Positions 8,766 to 22,259 of a DNA stretch of 64,000 nucleotides are shown one piece after another (the first letter of the stretch is position 1; every line of letters begins with the position of its first letter). The notes under the pieces were generated by a model. The model was not told the DNA's origin, ran no database searches, and saw only the letters and a program-made list of their open reading frames with translations. The stretch comes from Bacillus sp. 1780r2a1 (lineage in GTDB: Bacteria > Bacillota > Bacilli > Bacillales > Bacillaceae_H): positions 3,903,258 through 3,967,257 of the forward strand of contig CP099863.1 in NCBI GenBank assembly GCA_024134725.1, in the 5' to 3' direction. Made by a program: the position numbers and the translations under genes.

Positions 8766-9592
8766 TACCTGTCTCCTCTACTTCTAAAGATTTTCATATA
8801 CTGCTTTGGCGTAAGGCCAATTAGCTTTTTAAAACACTTTGTTAAATGACTCTGATCACTAAAGCCAGTTAAAACAGCAGTCTCAATGGGCTTAATGCCT
8901 TGTTCTAACATGTGCTTTGCTTCATTTACTCGAATAGTTTCTAGATATCTATAAGGAGAAATTTTCTTTTGTTTAATGAAAGATCTCAGTAAGTGATATT
9001 TGCTCCAACCTATTAACGCACTTAAATCATTAAGAGTTATTGCCTTTTCATAATTTTCCTCTAAATAGTCACATACATCTTTAATTTCATGAGAGATTTC
9101 ATGATTAGGTGCAACAACTTCAAGGTCAGAATATGCTTGGATTATTTCTTCTAATAAATGAAAAAGTAACTCTTCTTTTTTAAATTCCGTTTCTCCCTCT
9201 AGAATCTTCAGGTGTAACTCTTTTAAACTGTGTACAATCTCGCTTTGAAATAAAACGCTTTGATTGAAGATTGGAAGACGCTCGCTACCAGTAATCTCGA
9301 GCATTGCTTTGCTCATAACTTCTGACTTTACATTAATACAGCGATAGTCCAACGTTTTGTTATCTATTTGTTCGCAGCTATGTGTGTCATAAGGATTGAA
9401 TAACAATAAGTCTCCAGGATTAATGGTATATTCATTCCCTCTACACTCCAGGTGACGCTGTCCTTTTTCAATAAAGCCGATGACATAATACTCATGAAAG
9501 TGCGCCGGAAACTTTTGCATAATTCCTTTAAACTGATAGGCTTCAATATTTAAATCCGGATCAAGATAAGCAGTTCGAATCTCATTTGACAT
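8765..9592 (-). CDS. AraC-family transcriptional regulator with cupin sensor domain
   Basis: DNA-binding regulator. Residues 1-120 form an AraC-type cupin (FPAHFHEYYVIGFIEKG, then INPGDLLLFNPYDTHSCE). Residues 170-272 are the double helix-turn-helix domain, with TLNDLSALIGWSKYHLLRSF and the second helix GFSDQSHLTKCFKKLIGLTP. 275 residues, normal length. GGAGGG lies 7 bases before the ATG. It heads the DUF2000-LysE cassette, which it likely activates in response to an accumulating metabolite. Confidence 0.93.
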   Translation of the reverse strand: MSNEIRTAYLDPDLNIEAYQFKGIMQKFPAHFHEYYVIGFIEKGQRHLECRGNEYTINPGDLLLFNPYDTHSCEQIDNKTLDYRCINVKSEVMSKAMLEITGSERLPIFNQSVLFQSEIVHSLKELHLKILEGETEFKKEELLFHLLEEIIQAYSDLEVVAPNHEISHEIKDVCDYLEENYEKAITLNDLSALIGWSKYHLLRSFIKQKKISPYRYLETIRVNEAKHMLEQGIKPIETAVLTGFSDQSHLTKCFKKLIGLTPKQYMKIFRSRGDR

Positions 9593-9773
9593 GTAGCTAC
9601 CCTCCTATAGTGTAATGAAAGTTTTAAAATAACATTTACTTTTATATTTTTCTTGTATGATGTTGCGCTTAATATAGATATTGCATTGTTAAATAAAAAT
9701 TAAATGCGTTTCTAATAGCGTAATGATAAAAAAATTTAATTTGTAACACGAAGCCAGTTAACTAAATCTAAAA

Positions 9774-9819
9774 TAAAAAAGAACCATAAAGTTGCAGCAA
9801 GTGCAGCTTTATGGTTCTT
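9774..9819 (-). terminator. Terminator of tmRNA gene
   Basis: On the minus strand AAGAACCATAAAG pairs with CTTTATGGTTCTT (one inner mismatch region), followed by TTTTTT. It lies 36 bases after the tmRNA 3' end. Confidence 0.9.
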
Positions 9820-9854
9820 GTTATAAGTAAGGTTAGCCACCAAAATTATGTATT

Positions 9855-10216
9855 TGGTGGAGACGGTGGGAGTCGAACCCACGTCCAGAAATATCGCCAC
9901 TTAAGCGTCTACGAGTGTAGTCAGCATATTCGCATTTCGCTCATTTATCTGCCTGCTGACAGGCGCCCAAAGAGCTAGTCTGATTAATCTCTTCCTTCGT
10001 CCTCAGACGGCGAACTCCGGCGTAGCCCACTTCAAGTGAGTCCCTTACCCTACCACATGGGCGATGGAGGGAGGAACCGCTAAGCTGTTATTAGGCAGCT
10101 AAAGCGAAGTTATTGTTAGATTTGCCAGTTATTATTGGCGTTGATGTTTTAACGAGGCCATCTCCTCGACTCGCAACCTAAGCTCGAACTATCCCTGTCG
10201 AATCCGTAACGTCCCC
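9855..10216 (-). ncRNA. ssrA: Transfer-messenger RNA (tmRNA, SsrA)
   Basis: Rescues stalled ribosomes with SmpB and tags the nascent peptide. The 5' end GGGGACGTTACGGATTCGAC pairs with the 3' CGTCTCC of the acceptor stem, followed by encoded ACCA. The T-arm GGGTTCGACTCCC is at about 9868-9882. The tag reading frame runs 10126 to 10091 and encodes GKSNNNFALAA followed by two stop codons. Length 362 nt, normal. A separate promoter lies at 10311-10338, so an 88-nt leader must be removed by processing. smpB and rnr, its functional partners, are directly upstream. Confidence 0.97.
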
Positions 10217-10310
10217 ATTATGAAAAGGGAGTCGGAATGCGTAAGATTTTTCACTTACAGCAGATAGCGACTTGTGTTTGCAAAAAGTCATCTAACGAAT
10301 AACTATTTTT

Positions 10311-10338
10311 ATTATAGCACAAAACAAGTATTTTGCAA
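10311..10338 (-). promoter_or_regulatory. ssrA promoter
   Basis: Minus-strand TTGCAA, 16 bases, TATAAT (perfect -10), between the smpB stop and the mature tmRNA. Confidence 0.75.
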
Positions 10339-10354
10339 TTGTAAAATAATGTAA

Positions 10355-10822
10355 CTATTCTTTTTGACGATCGCGGAAAGCTCGCTCTATATCGCGCTTT
10401 GCTTCTTTGCGCTTTAAATCTTCACGCTTGTCATATTTCTTTTTACCCTTACCAAGACCTAGCAAAACTTTAGCAAAGCCATTTTTCAAATAAATTTTTA
10501 AAGGTACGAGTGAATACCCTGTTTCTTTAGTATAGCCAATTAATTTATTGATTTCACGCTTATGAAGTAAAAGCTTACGCGTACGCAACGGCTCGTGATT
10601 GTAACGGTTTCCTTGTTCATATGGACTAACGTGCATATTATGTAAGAATACTTCACCATTTTGAACGCGTGCAAATGAATCTTTTAAGTTTACGCGTCCG
10701 TTACGAATCGATTTTATTTCCGTTCCTTGTAGGACAATCCCTGTTTCGTACGTTTCTTCAATAAAATAGTCATGCCTTGCTTTTTTATTTTGAGCAACTA
10801 CTTTCCCTTCACCTTTTGGCAT
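10355..10822 (-). CDS. smpB: SsrA-binding protein SmpB
   Basis: Binds tmRNA and positions it in the empty A site of stalled ribosomes. 155 residues with the conserved [21 protein letters not shown] start and the C-terminal tail rich in Arg/Lys ([18 protein letters not shown]) that enters the mRNA channel. It lies directly between rnr and ssrA, the usual Bacillus arrangement. A hairpin without a T run (10862-10884) separates it from rnr, so read-through from rnr is likely. Confidence 0.97.
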   Translation of the reverse strand: MPKGEGKVVAQNKKARHDYFIEETYETGIVLQGTEIKSIRNGRVNLKDSFARVQNGEVFLHNMHVSPYEQGNRYNHEPLRTRKLLLHKREINKLIGYTKETGYSLVPLKIYLKNGFAKVLLGLGKGKKKYDKREDLKRKEAKRDIERAFRDRQKE

Positions 10823-10891
10823 CCTAACTTCTTCCCCCTTTAATCACTCTGCGCGTGTTTAGAAGCAGCCGTTAAGGCTGCTTCCATTCAC

Positions 10892-13246
10892 TTATTTACG
10901 CTTCTTCTTTTTCTTTTTAAGATTTGGTGCGCCTTCAAAGAATCTTTTCTTTTTCTTCTTTTTCGGCTTTTGTGTTGTCCATTCGCCCTTTGAATCGTCC
11001 GCTTTATCTTTACGACGACCTCTACGGTTTCCTTTATCGTCCTTACGTGATTTTTGTTTCATGTTAATCACTTTTGGACGGTCTTTGGACAAACGCTTTT
11101 GACTAGTCTTCATGCCGACAATAACAAAGTCAATCGCACGCTCGTCTTTATTTACATCAGCAACTTTAATTTCGATCTCGTCCCCGATACGGAACACTTT
11201 TCCTGTTCTCTCACCAATCATTGCATAATGGCGTTCATCGTAGCGGTAATAGTCATCCGTTAAATCGCTAACATGCACAAGACCTTCAATTGTATTTGAT
11301 AGCTCAACGAACATTCCAAAGTTTGTTACTGAGCTGATAATTCCGTCAAACGTTTCACCAATTTTATCTGCCATAAACTCGGCTTTTTTCATATCATCTG
11401 TTTCACGCTCTGCGTCAACTGATCTTCTTTCCATACTTGAAGAATGATCCGCAATTTCAGGAAGCTTTTCGCTCCATTTTTCTTGCGTTGCTTCATCGAC
11501 TTGATTGTTGATTAAATACGTACGAATTAAGCGATGAACAATTAAATCTGGATAACGACGAATTGGAGACGTAAAATGCGTGTAGAACTCGGCTGATAGT
11601 CCAAAGTGACCAAGATTATCAGCTTGATATTTGGCTTGCTGCATCGAGCGTAACATTACTTTAGAGACGACCATCTCTTCTGGTGTTCCCGCCACGGCTT
11701 CTAAAATGTCCTGTAGCGCACGAGGATGAATGTCATTTCCAGTTCCTTTTACAGCATATCCAAAATTCGTAACAAATTCTAAAAATCGATTAAGCTTTTC
11801 TTCTTTTGGATCTTCATGAATACGATACATAAATGGAACGTTCATCCAGTGAAAATGCTCAGCCACTGTTTCATTTGCTGCTAACATAAACTCTTCAATC
11901 AATCTTTCTGATACAGAGCGCTCACGCAATACCACATCAGTTGGGTGACCATCATCATCAACTAATACTTTTGCCTCTTTAAAGTCAAAGTCGATGGCCC
12001 CTCGGTCCATACGCTTTTTACGAAGAATTTCTGCCAATTTTTCCATTCGTTCAAACATTGGAATCAGTTCTTCATAGCGAGCACGAACAGCTTCATCTTT
12101 GTCTGTTAAAATTTTATTAACATCGGAGTACGTCATTCGCTCAGTTGTTTTGATTACACTTTCAAAAATTTCATGATTAACAACTTCTCCGGCTGGCGTG
12201 ATTTCCATTTCACAGGAAAGTGTTAACCGATTTACTTTTGGATTCAAGGAACAAATTCCGTTTGATAATCGGTGTGGAATCATTGGAATTACGCGGTCCA
12301 CTAAGTAGATACTTGTTCCACGTTCAGCTGCTTCTACATCAATGGGTGAACCTTCTGTTACATAGTGACTAACGTCTGCAATATGAACACCTAACTTATA
12401 GTTGCCGTTTTCAAGCTCTGTCACCGTTACGGCGTCATCTAAGTCTTTAGCATCTGCGCCATCAATGGTAACAATCACTTGATCTCGTAGATCTCGACGA
12501 CCTTTTATTTCGTCTTCTGAAATCGTTTCAGGTGTACTAATTGCTTGTTCTAAAGCATCTCCAGGAAATTCTTGTGGAAGACCATATTTATGAATAACTG
12601 AGATAATGTCGACACCAGGATCATTTTTATGACCTAAAATCTGTACAATTTTCCCTTCAGCATTCATGCGGCCCTCAGGATAGCTTGTTAGCTCTACCAC
12701 AACTTTGTGTCCTTCTGCCGCTCCGTTGCGTGCACCCTTAGGAATAAAGATATCTCCGGCAACCTTTTTATCATCTGCAATAACAAACCCAAAGTTTTTA
12801 CTTTCTGTGTACGTTCCAACAATCTGTTGTGTACCACGTTCAATAATTTTAACAATGGTTCCTTCACGGCGATTACCAGAGGACTCTGACAGCACACGAG
12901 CCAATACAATGTCTCCATGCATTGCATTATTTGTCTCCGTGGGTGGAATGAAAATATCATCTGCTCCTTGCTCTTCTGGAACAACAAACGCAAACCCTTT
13001 GGCATGCCCCGTTACTTTTCCTTTAACGAAATTCATTCTTTCGGGTACACCATATCGATTGTTTCTTGCTCGAATTATAAGACCTTGTTCTTCCATAATC
13101 ACAAGAGCTTTTACAAAATCTTTAAACTCAGCCGAATCTTCAATCCCAAATTCTTTCTCTAATTCTTGGACCGTTAAAGGTTTATACGTTTCTTCTTTCA
13201 TGAACGTCAACAAACGGTCAATGTACTGTTGGATTTCTTGTTCCAT
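10892..13246 (-). CDS. rnr: Ribonuclease R
   Basis: 3'-5' exoribonuclease that degrades structured RNA and, with SmpB-tmRNA, non-stop mRNA. 784 residues: N-terminal winged-helix ([14 protein letters not shown]), two cold-shock-like domains, the RNB catalytic core with the acidic motif [13 protein letters not shown] near residue 262, an S1 domain ([15 protein letters not shown] near 640), and a very basic tail with two lysine runs that probably contacts the ribosome. GGAGGG lies 6 bases before the ATG. Co-oriented with est upstream and smpB downstream. Confidence 0.96.
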   Translation of the reverse strand: MEQEIQQYIDRLLTFMKEETYKPLTVQELEKEFGIEDSAEFKDFVKALVIMEEQGLIIRARNNRYGVPERMNFVKGKVTGHAKGFAFVVPEEQGADDIFIPPTETNNAMHGDIVLARVLSESSGNRREGTIVKIIERGTQQIVGTYTESKNFGFVIADDKKVAGDIFIPKGARNGAAEGHKVVVELTSYPEGRMNAEGKIVQILGHKNDPGVDIISVIHKYGLPQEFPGDALEQAISTPETISEDEIKGRRDLRDQVIVTIDGADAKDLDDAVTVTELENGNYKLGVHIADVSHYVTEGSPIDVEAAERGTSIYLVDRVIPMIPHRLSNGICSLNPKVNRLTLSCEMEITPAGEVVNHEIFESVIKTTERMTYSDVNKILTDKDEAVRARYEELIPMFERMEKLAEILRKKRMDRGAIDFDFKEAKVLVDDDGHPTDVVLRERSVSERLIEEFMLAANETVAEHFHWMNVPFMYRIHEDPKEEKLNRFLEFVTNFGYAVKGTGNDIHPRALQDILEAVAGTPEEMVVSKVMLRSMQQAKYQADNLGHFGLSAEFYTHFTSPIRRYPDLIVHRLIRTYLINNQVDEATQEKWSEKLPEIADHSSSMERRSVDAERETDDMKKAEFMADKIGETFDGIISSVTNFGMFVELSNTIEGLVHVSDLTDDYYRYDERHYAMIGERTGKVFRIGDEIEIKVADVNKDERAIDFVIVGMKTSQKRLSKDRPKVINMKQKSRKDDKGNRRGRRKDKADDSKGEWTTQKPKKKKKKRFFEGAPNLKKKKKKRK

Positions 13247-13331
13247 GTCTTTCCCTCCTTTTCGTTGTGCTTATCAATAACACCATTTATTGAAAATAGC
13301 ATTTATGCATCTTCATTTTTTAATTAGCCTT

Positions 13332-14072
13332 TTACCAATCTAATGCTTCTAAGAATTGATAAACATCTTCATGCAGCTGATCTCTTTCCTTATCTAACGT
13401 AATAGCATGACCTGATTCTTCATACCATTTAATATTTTTCACAGGTGACTCAACATTATTATAAATAATATTTGCACTATCTGTATTAATCATATGATCA
13501 TTACGCGCTTGTACAACAAATGTTGGTGCATAAATCATATCAACAGAGTCCCTAACTTCGGAAATTAGTCCTTGTAGTGCGTTTAACGTATTCATTGGTG
13601 TTTTCTTGAATTCTTCCATCTCTTGCTGGATTTGATCTTCAGATTTCCCTTCACGCTTTTTATATTCGCGAGCGTACTCTAAAACACCTTCATACATAAT
13701 TTCTTCACTTTTGATATACATAGGCGCACACATTGGAACAATACCCTTTATAGGTACAGTGTAACCTAATTTAAGCGAAAATACGCCACCAAGTGATAAC
13801 CCAACCGCTGCAATGCTTTCATGACCACGATCTTTTAAGAACTGGTAGCCATCCATTACGTCTTTCCACCAATCTTCAGGGCCTGTATGTACTAATTCTT
13901 CAGGTGCTACTCCATGTCCTTTATAATGAGGTGCATGGCACGTATATCCTTTCTTTTCCAAGAAACGTCCAAGCATACGAACATCTGCTGAATTACCTGT
14001 AAAGCCGTGCAGTAACAATACGGCTTTCTCTCCACCTTCAAAAGTAAATGGTTTTGGTTGTGCAATTTTCAT
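13332..14072 (-). CDS. est: Carboxylesterase (Est30/YvaK type)
   Basis: Cytoplasmic alpha/beta hydrolase cleaving short acyl esters. 246 residues. The oxyanion region is [13 protein letters not shown]; nucleophile Ser93 is in GLSLGG, Asp192 in ARNDHMI, His222 in SGHAI, a complete triad. It resembles the Geobacillus Est30 enzyme. Its place between secG and rnr is conserved in Bacillus, although its physiological substrate is unknown. A ribosome site AAGGAG precedes the ATG. Confidence 0.93.
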   Translation of the reverse strand: MKIAQPKPFTFEGGEKAVLLLHGFTGNSADVRMLGRFLEKKGYTCHAPHYKGHGVAPEELVHTGPEDWWKDVMDGYQFLKDRGHESIAAVGLSLGGVFSLKLGYTVPIKGIVPMCAPMYIKSEEIMYEGVLEYAREYKKREGKSEDQIQQEMEEFKKTPMNTLNALQGLISEVRDSVDMIYAPTFVVQARNDHMINTDSANIIYNNVESPVKNIKWYEESGHAITLDKERDQLHEDVYQFLEALDW

Positions 14073-14274
14073 TTCAATTAACTCCTTTTTTCTATAATGT
14101 CTACAACTAGGAAGGAATCAGTCATTTTTTTATGTGATATGTCTCACACAACGTGACCTAATCATTGTGCTTGTCTATGTAATGCCATTTGCTCAAGCAA
14201 AATGGAATCTTTTTCATTAAACATCCATTATATCATTACATGAATTTAAAGTTAAAGAATTGAACACTTATGAA

Positions 14275-14335
14275 AAATACCACCTGATGTATACAACTTG
14301 GCACATACCAAATTCGTATACATCAGGTGGTATTT
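14275..14335 (-). terminator. Long perfect hairpin and terminator after secG
   Basis: 20-bp perfect arms at 14275-14294 and 14316-14335 (core CACCTGATGTATAC), with a 21-nt loop that contains a second small stem TTGG/CCAA. On the minus strand the stem is followed by TTTTT, so it can terminate secG transcripts. Confidence 0.8.
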
Positions 14336-14345
14336 ACAAACGAAC

Positions 14346-14579
14346 TTACAGTTGAAAATATGATACCGCAAGCGTTAATAAGAAAAACAGCACGGATAAT
14401 ACAACCGTTAAACGGTGCAGTACTAAATCAAGTCCACGCGCTTTTTGCTTACCGAATAATGTTTCAGCACCACCTGAAATTGCTCCAGATAAGCCAGTGG
14501 ATTTGCTTGTTTGAAGAACAACAACCACGATTAGCGCAATTGAAACAATAACTAGCAGCGTGATAAGAAATGGATGCAT
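14346..14579 (-). CDS. secG: Preprotein translocase subunit SecG
   Basis: Small membrane subunit of the SecYEG channel that aids protein export. 77 residues with two hydrophobic helices (about 5-25 and 55-75) joined by the conserved Gly-rich loop [32 protein letters not shown] lies just before the ATG. Placed between eno and est as in Bacillus. Confidence 0.95.
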   Translation of the reverse strand: MHPFLITLLVIVSIALIVVVVLQTSKSTGLSGAISGGAETLFGKQKARGLDLVLHRLTVVLSVLFFLLTLAVSYFQL

Positions 14580-14706
14580 ATGCTACCTCCTGTAGATAAG
14601 GAAAATAAATTGTTGCTATCTATACAAAATATTTTTATATGCTAAAAATCAGACTACTTTAAAGTAAATTTATCATAAAATGACTATTGGTACAAGTCAG
14701 TACAAT

Positions 14707-14742
14707 AAAAAAAGATGGATGAAAGCTTTCATCCATCTTTTT
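14707..14742 (-). terminator. Terminator after eno
   Basis: Perfect symmetrical stem GATGGATGAAAG/CTTTCATCCATC with A6/T6 ends, closing the glycolytic operon. Confidence 0.93.
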
Positions 14743-14757
14743 TATCAATCATATAAC

Positions 14758-16074
<1,317 letters not shown>

Positions 16075-16078
16075 TCAA

Positions 16079-17610
16079 TTATTTAATTAATGTTTTACCT
16101 GTCATTTCTTTTGGCTGAGCTACATCTAAAAGGTTAAGCATTGTAGGAGCTAAGTCACCTAGAATACCATCTTCACGAAGCTCTACGCCTTGCTTTGTTA
16201 CGATAACTGGAACTGGATTTGTTGTATGAGCCGTCATTGGGTTACCTTCAAGCGTTACAACTTCATCAGAGTTACCATGGTCTGCTGTGATGATTGCTGT
16301 ACCACCTTTAGCTAAAATCGCATCCACAATTTTACCTAGGCATTCATCGACTGTCTCAATTGCTTTAACTGTTGGCTCTAACATACCAGAGTGTCCAACC
16401 ATATCTGGGTTTGCAAAGTTTAAAATAATAGCATCTTGCTTGTCCCCTTCGATTTCTGCAAGCAACGCGTCCGTCACCTCATAAGCACTCATCTCAGGTT
16501 TTAAATCGTATGTTGCTACTTTTGGTGAATCGATTAAGATTCGCTTTTCACCAGGAAACTCTGCTTCACGTCCACCGCTCATAAAGAACGTTACGTGTGG
16601 GTATTTTTCTGTTTCTGCAATACGAAGCTGCTTTAAGTTGTTTTGAGATAATACTTCACCAAGCGTATTATCCAAGTTAACAGGCTTGAAAGCTACATAT
16701 CCGTTAACTGTTTCACTAAAGTGAGTTAAGCATACGAAATGTAAGTTTTTCGGATGTTTTTCACCGCGATCAAACGAGCGGAAGTCTTCGTTTGCAAACG
16801 TATTTGAAATTTGAATTGCACGATCAGGACGGAAGTTATAGAAAATAACTGCATCTTCGTCTTTGATTGTCGCAACAGGTGAACCGTCTTCTTTTGTAAT
16901 AACAGAAGGTAAGACGAATTCGTCGTATACGCCGTTTTCGTAAGAGTCTTTTACGCACTCTTCTGGGCTTGTATAAGATGGACCTTCACCGTAAACCATT
17001 GCGCGATAAGCTTTTTCAACGCGCTCCCAGCGTTTGTCACGGTCCATTGAGTAGTAACGTCCTGAAAGTGTTGCAATTTCCCCAACGCCGTACTCTTCAA
17101 TTTTTTCATTTAATTCTTTTAAATACTGCTCGGCAGATTGAGGTGCTACGTCACGACCATCTAAGAAACCGTGGATATACACTTTCTCTAGACCTTCTTT
17201 TTTCGCTAAGCGAAGAAGAGCATATAGATGCTCGATGTGACTGTGAACACCACCGTCCGATAAAAGTCCGAAAAGATGAAGGCTTGTACCTTTTTCTTTT
17301 GCGTGCTTCACCGCAGCTACAAGCGTTTCGTTTTTCTCAAACTCACCTTCGCGAATTGCTACATTCACGCGTGTTAAGCTTTGATAAACAATACGACCTG
17401 CACCGATATTTAAGTGTCCTACTTCCGAGTTACCCATTTGGCCTTCTGGTAGACCTACAGCTTCACCTGATGCTTGAAGCGTCGCATGTGGAAACTCGTT
17501 CCAGTAACGATCGAAGTTTGGTTTTTTTGCATGTTTAACTGCATTACCTTTTTCTTCATCACGTAATGCAAAACCATCTAAGATGATTAATGCTGTTGGT
17601 TTCTTGCTCA

Positions 17611-17611
<1 letters not shown>
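16079..17611 (-). CDS. gpmI: 2,3-bisphosphoglycerate-independent phosphoglycerate mutase
   Basis: Manganese enzyme interconverting 3- and 2-phosphoglycerate. 510 residues; phosphoserine nucleophile Ser62 in [10 protein letters not shown]; metal ligands in [11 protein letters not shown] at the start and [10 protein letters not shown] near residue 440, and AHTTNPVP. The ATG overlaps the tpiA stop by one base (TAATG), so the two are translationally coupled. Confidence 0.98.
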
Positions 17612-18402
<791 letters not shown>

Positions 18403-18552
18403 TCACTCACGTTGGATCAAAAAGAGGGTGCTGTTAAAAAGAGGTCGGTCCACACTCTTTTTATCTCTTTTATTTCCTACTCGTTACTCTTTTGATGTTC
18501 GTTTTTAGCATCAGTTTTCAGGTCGGTCCTCCATCCAACTGTTACGTTCAAC

Positions 18553-19737
18553 TTACTTATCGTTTAGAGCAACTACGCCTGGAAGTTCTTTACCTTCCAT
18601 AAACTCTAGTGACGCACCGCCACCTGTAGAAATATGGCTCATTTTATCAGCTAAACCAAATTTCTCAACAGCTGCAGCAGAGTCTCCTCCACCGATTACT
18701 GAATATGTGTCAGTTGCTTCAGCTAAAGCTTCCGCTACTGCTTTTGTACCATTAGCGAATGCATCTAGTTCAAATACACCCATTGGTCCATTCCAGATAA
18801 CTAGCTTAGAATTTTTGATTACGTCAGCATAGATTTCACGCGTTTTTGGTCCCGCATCTAAACCTTCCCAATCGCTTGGAATGTTCTCAATTGATACCAC
18901 TTGAGTGTTTGCATCATTTGAGAAGTCATCTGCTACTACCACGTCTACTGGCATGTAGAAGTTAACACCATTTTTCTTTGCTTTATCCATGAACGATTTT
19001 GCAAGATCAATCTTATCTTCTTCAAGAAGAGATTTACCTACTTCATGGCCTAGTGCCTTAATAAATGTGTAAGAAAGTCCTCCACCGATAATTAGGTTAT
19101 CTACTTTATCAAGCAGATTATCAATTACATCGATTTTGTCTTTAACTTTTGCTCCACCAACAATTGCAGTGAATGGACGTTCTGGATTTGATAATGCTTT
19201 AGAAAGCACATCAAGTTCTTTTTCCATTAAGAAACCTGCTACTGCTGGGATATGGTGAGCAATTCCTTCAGTTGAAGCATGTGCACGGTGAGCAGCACCG
19301 AATGCATCATTTACGTAAACGTCTGCTAATTCAGCAAATGCTTTTGCTAACTCAGCATCATTTTTCTCTTCACCTGGGTAGAAACGTACGTTTTCAAGTA
19401 CTAAAACATCGCCTTCGTTCATGCCGTCGATTGTTTTTTGTACATTTTCGCCAAAAGCTTCGTCAGCTTTTGCTACGTCTTTACCTAAAAGAGCCTGTAA
19501 ACGCTCTGCAACAGCAGTTAAACGTAATTCTTCAACTACTTCGCCTTTTGGACGTCCAAGATGGCTAGCTAAAATTACTTTTGCACCTTGTTCTACTAGG
19601 TGTTGAATAGTAGGAAGAGCTGCACGAATACGAGTTTCATCTGTTACTTTTCCGTCTTTCATTGGTACGTTAAAGTCTACGCGACAAAATACTCGCTTTC
19701 CTTTTACATCGATGTCTTTCAACGTTTTTTTGTTCAT
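18553..19737 (-). CDS. pgk: Phosphoglycerate kinase
   Basis: Makes ATP and 3-phosphoglycerate from 1,3-bisphosphoglycerate. 394 residues with [14 protein letters not shown] at residue 17, [10 protein letters not shown], and the nucleotide loop [13 protein letters not shown] near 350. Start at ATG 19737 (MNKKTLK), 10 bases from AAGGAGG; a TTG six bases further out is too near the ribosome site. 186 bases separate it from tpiA, a gap that holds two copies of GGACCGACCT (18427-18470 and 18521-18530 region, minus strand). Confidence 0.98.
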   Translation of the reverse strand: MNKKTLKDIDVKGKRVFCRVDFNVPMKDGKVTDETRIRAALPTIQHLVEQGAKVILASHLGRPKGEVVEELRLTAVAERLQALLGKDVAKADEAFGENVQKTIDGMNEGDVLVLENVRFYPGEEKNDAELAKAFAELADVYVNDAFGAAHRAHASTEGIAHHIPAVAGFLMEKELDVLSKALSNPERPFTAIVGGAKVKDKIDVIDNLLDKVDNLIIGGGLSYTFIKALGHEVGKSLLEEDKIDLAKSFMDKAKKNGVNFYMPVDVVVADDFSNDANTQVVSIENIPSDWEGLDAGPKTREIYADVIKNSKLVIWNGPMGVFELDAFANGTKAVAEALAEATDTYSVIGGGDSAAAVEKFGLADKMSHISTGGGASLEFMEGKELPGVVALNDK

Positions 19738-20043
19738 CGTCAAAAGGCCTCCTTAAGTATTATGGGTACTAAGCAAGTAGGCTTCTATGTAAATCATAAT
19801 ATAGCTGGCTGCAGTAATTTTTCATACATTGGCGCCTTACAATATGAAAAATTCCGCAACTAGCAATAAGATGATGTTTATGCTTTAGAAGCCGATACAT
19901 AAATCAAGGAAGAGGGGGGGTTCCCCTCTCTTCCTTAGCAAGTCTTATTATAGTATTTCTCATTTAAGATATCCAATAAAAAACAAAATAGTACCTTATG
20001 GGATATCTATCCAACTATGACTAAAGAGTCGCTTTCGCTTTTC
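19738..20043 (-). other. gapA-pgk intergenic spacer with G+C-rich hairpin
   Basis: 306 bases without a gene. At 19906-19936 AAGGAAGAG and a G run pair with a C run and TCTTCCTT, loop of 3, no T tail in the transcript direction. A stem of this kind could protect or partly terminate the gapA transcript and so set gapA above pgk expression; that role is inferred. Confidence 0.6.
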
Positions 20044-21084
<1,041 letters not shown>

Positions 21085-21097
21085 TTATAATCAGGGA

Positions 21098-22126
21098 TTA
21101 ATTAAAATCCCTTACTAACTCTTTTGCAGCACCTTCATCTGTAATGAGAATCGAATGATGTGCTTGTTGCATAAATGCTCGAATTGCCTTTGCCTTCGAA
21201 GAACCACCTGCTACTGCGATGACACATTTATTGTTCTTTAAATCATCGAGTTGTATGCCAACTGTTTTCACTTTATGAACAACTTCTCCTTTTTGATTGA
21301 AGTAGTATCCAAAAGCTTCACCAACAGCATGTCCTTTTTTGACTTTTTCTAAGTCTTCTGAAGATGTCCTTCGACGCTCCGCCATTGTCATAGCGTCTCC
21401 TATTCCATGAACAACCATACTTGCTGACTTAATTAATTGAATCATCTCCCGAATGGAAGGTTCACCTACAATTGACTTGTAGGCTTCGTCACTTAGCTGG
21501 TCTGGCACATGAAGAAGACGATACTGACCTATCGATTTTTCAGCCATTTTTGCGCAAATAGTGTTCGCTTGGTTTTGAACATTTTCACCAAGCCCACCAC
21601 GAGCTGGCACAAATAGAACATCAGGGTGCTTAATATCGGGTGTCATCATATTAGCAACAGCGGCAAGCGTTGTACCACCTGTAACAGCGACAATCTTTTT
21701 GGAATCAACAAGGCGCTCTTTGATGCACGACACAGCAGCTCTACCCATTTCGTTTTTAACAAAAAGTGAAGAATCGCTATCTCCAGAAACAACAACGACT
21801 TCTGCTAAAGAAAAAGTCTCTTTTAATGTTGTTTCCAATAATCGAAGTCCTGAAACTTCTTTCATTACGATTTCTAAATCGTGTAGCAGTAGCTCACCTT
21901 CTGTGGTAAGTGTCATTCCAGTTGTCTGCACATCGATTAAATCTTGCTCTTTCAAGAATGTAACCTCACTGCGTAACACACGCTCTGTTAATCCTAAACT
22001 AACAGCTAAGTTGCGTCTACCGATTGGTTGCATTAGACGTATGTACTGCAAGATTTGATATCGCTTTTGCATAACAGATAGAAGTTCAGGCAATAATTTT
22101 CGTTGTACTTCTATTAATGAACGCAT
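21098..22126 (-). CDS. cggR: Central glycolytic genes regulator CggR
   Basis: SorC/DeoR-type repressor of the gapA operon whose DNA binding is relieved by fructose 1,6-bisphosphate. 342 residues: N-terminal helix-turn-helix (GRRNLAVSLGLTERVLRSEV near 36) and C-terminal sugar-binding domain (VAVTGGTTLAAVANM near 150). AAGGAG lies 8 bases before the ATG. A perfect CggR operator lies 31 bases upstream of the start, so it represses its own operon. Confidence 0.97.
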   Translation of the reverse strand: MRSLIEVQRKLLPELLSVMQKRYQILQYIRLMQPIGRRNLAVSLGLTERVLRSEVTFLKEQDLIDVQTTGMTLTTEGELLLHDLEIVMKEVSGLRLLETTLKETFSLAEVVVVSGDSDSSLFVKNEMGRAAVSCIKERLVDSKKIVAVTGGTTLAAVANMMTPDIKHPDVLFVPARGGLGENVQNQANTICAKMAEKSIGQYRLLHVPDQLSDEAYKSIVGEPSIREMIQLIKSASMVVHGIGDAMTMAERRRTSSEDLEKVKKGHAVGEAFGYYFNQKGEVVHKVKTVGIQLDDLKNNKCVIAVAGGSSKAKAIRAFMQQAHHSILITDEGAAKELVRDFN

Positions 22127-22156
22127 GTTTAAATCTCCTTAAGGTGCAAGCTCGTT

Positions 22157-22192
22157 GGACAATCAAAGTCCCACATAGACATATTTTGTCCC
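22157..22192 (-). promoter_or_regulatory. CggR operator
   Basis: On the minus strand TGGGAC-N6-TGTC occurs twice in tandem, separated by 4 bases, the known CggR operator layout of B. subtilis (CGGGAC-N6-TGTC repeats) with T for C at the first base of each. Confidence 0.92.
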
Positions 22193-22200
22193 ACCTACGC

Positions 22201-22247
22201 AAAAAAAAATTCACCCTGTTACATTTTTTATTCTAACAGGAGTGAAT
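22201..22247 (-). terminator. Terminator between the glutaredoxin-like gene and cggR
   Basis: Stem ATTCAC-CCTGTTA with its complement (one bulged A), followed on the minus strand by nine T. Confidence 0.92.
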
Positions 22248-22259
22248 CCTTTATTCAAC

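Noticed and set aside
7613-9819. Similar hairpins with AAGAACCATAAA at 7613 and 9775 suspected to be a mobile repeat
   Set aside because: Both are well-formed terminators placed right behind transcription units, with different loops; shared stem text alone is not enough.
12705-13280. 191-codon open frame opposite rnr
   Set aside because: It mirrors the rnr reading frame on the other strand, has no ribosome site, and its translation is low-information Ser/Thr/Pro text.
14185-14205. Hairpin CCATTTGCT/AGCAAAATGG with T tail on the plus strand as a terminator
   Set aside because: No plus-strand gene precedes it, so it has nothing to terminate; left unassigned.
16969-17538. 189-codon open frame opposite gpmI
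   Set aside because: Antisense shadow of a fully conserved enzyme gene; no ribosome site and no recognisable domain.
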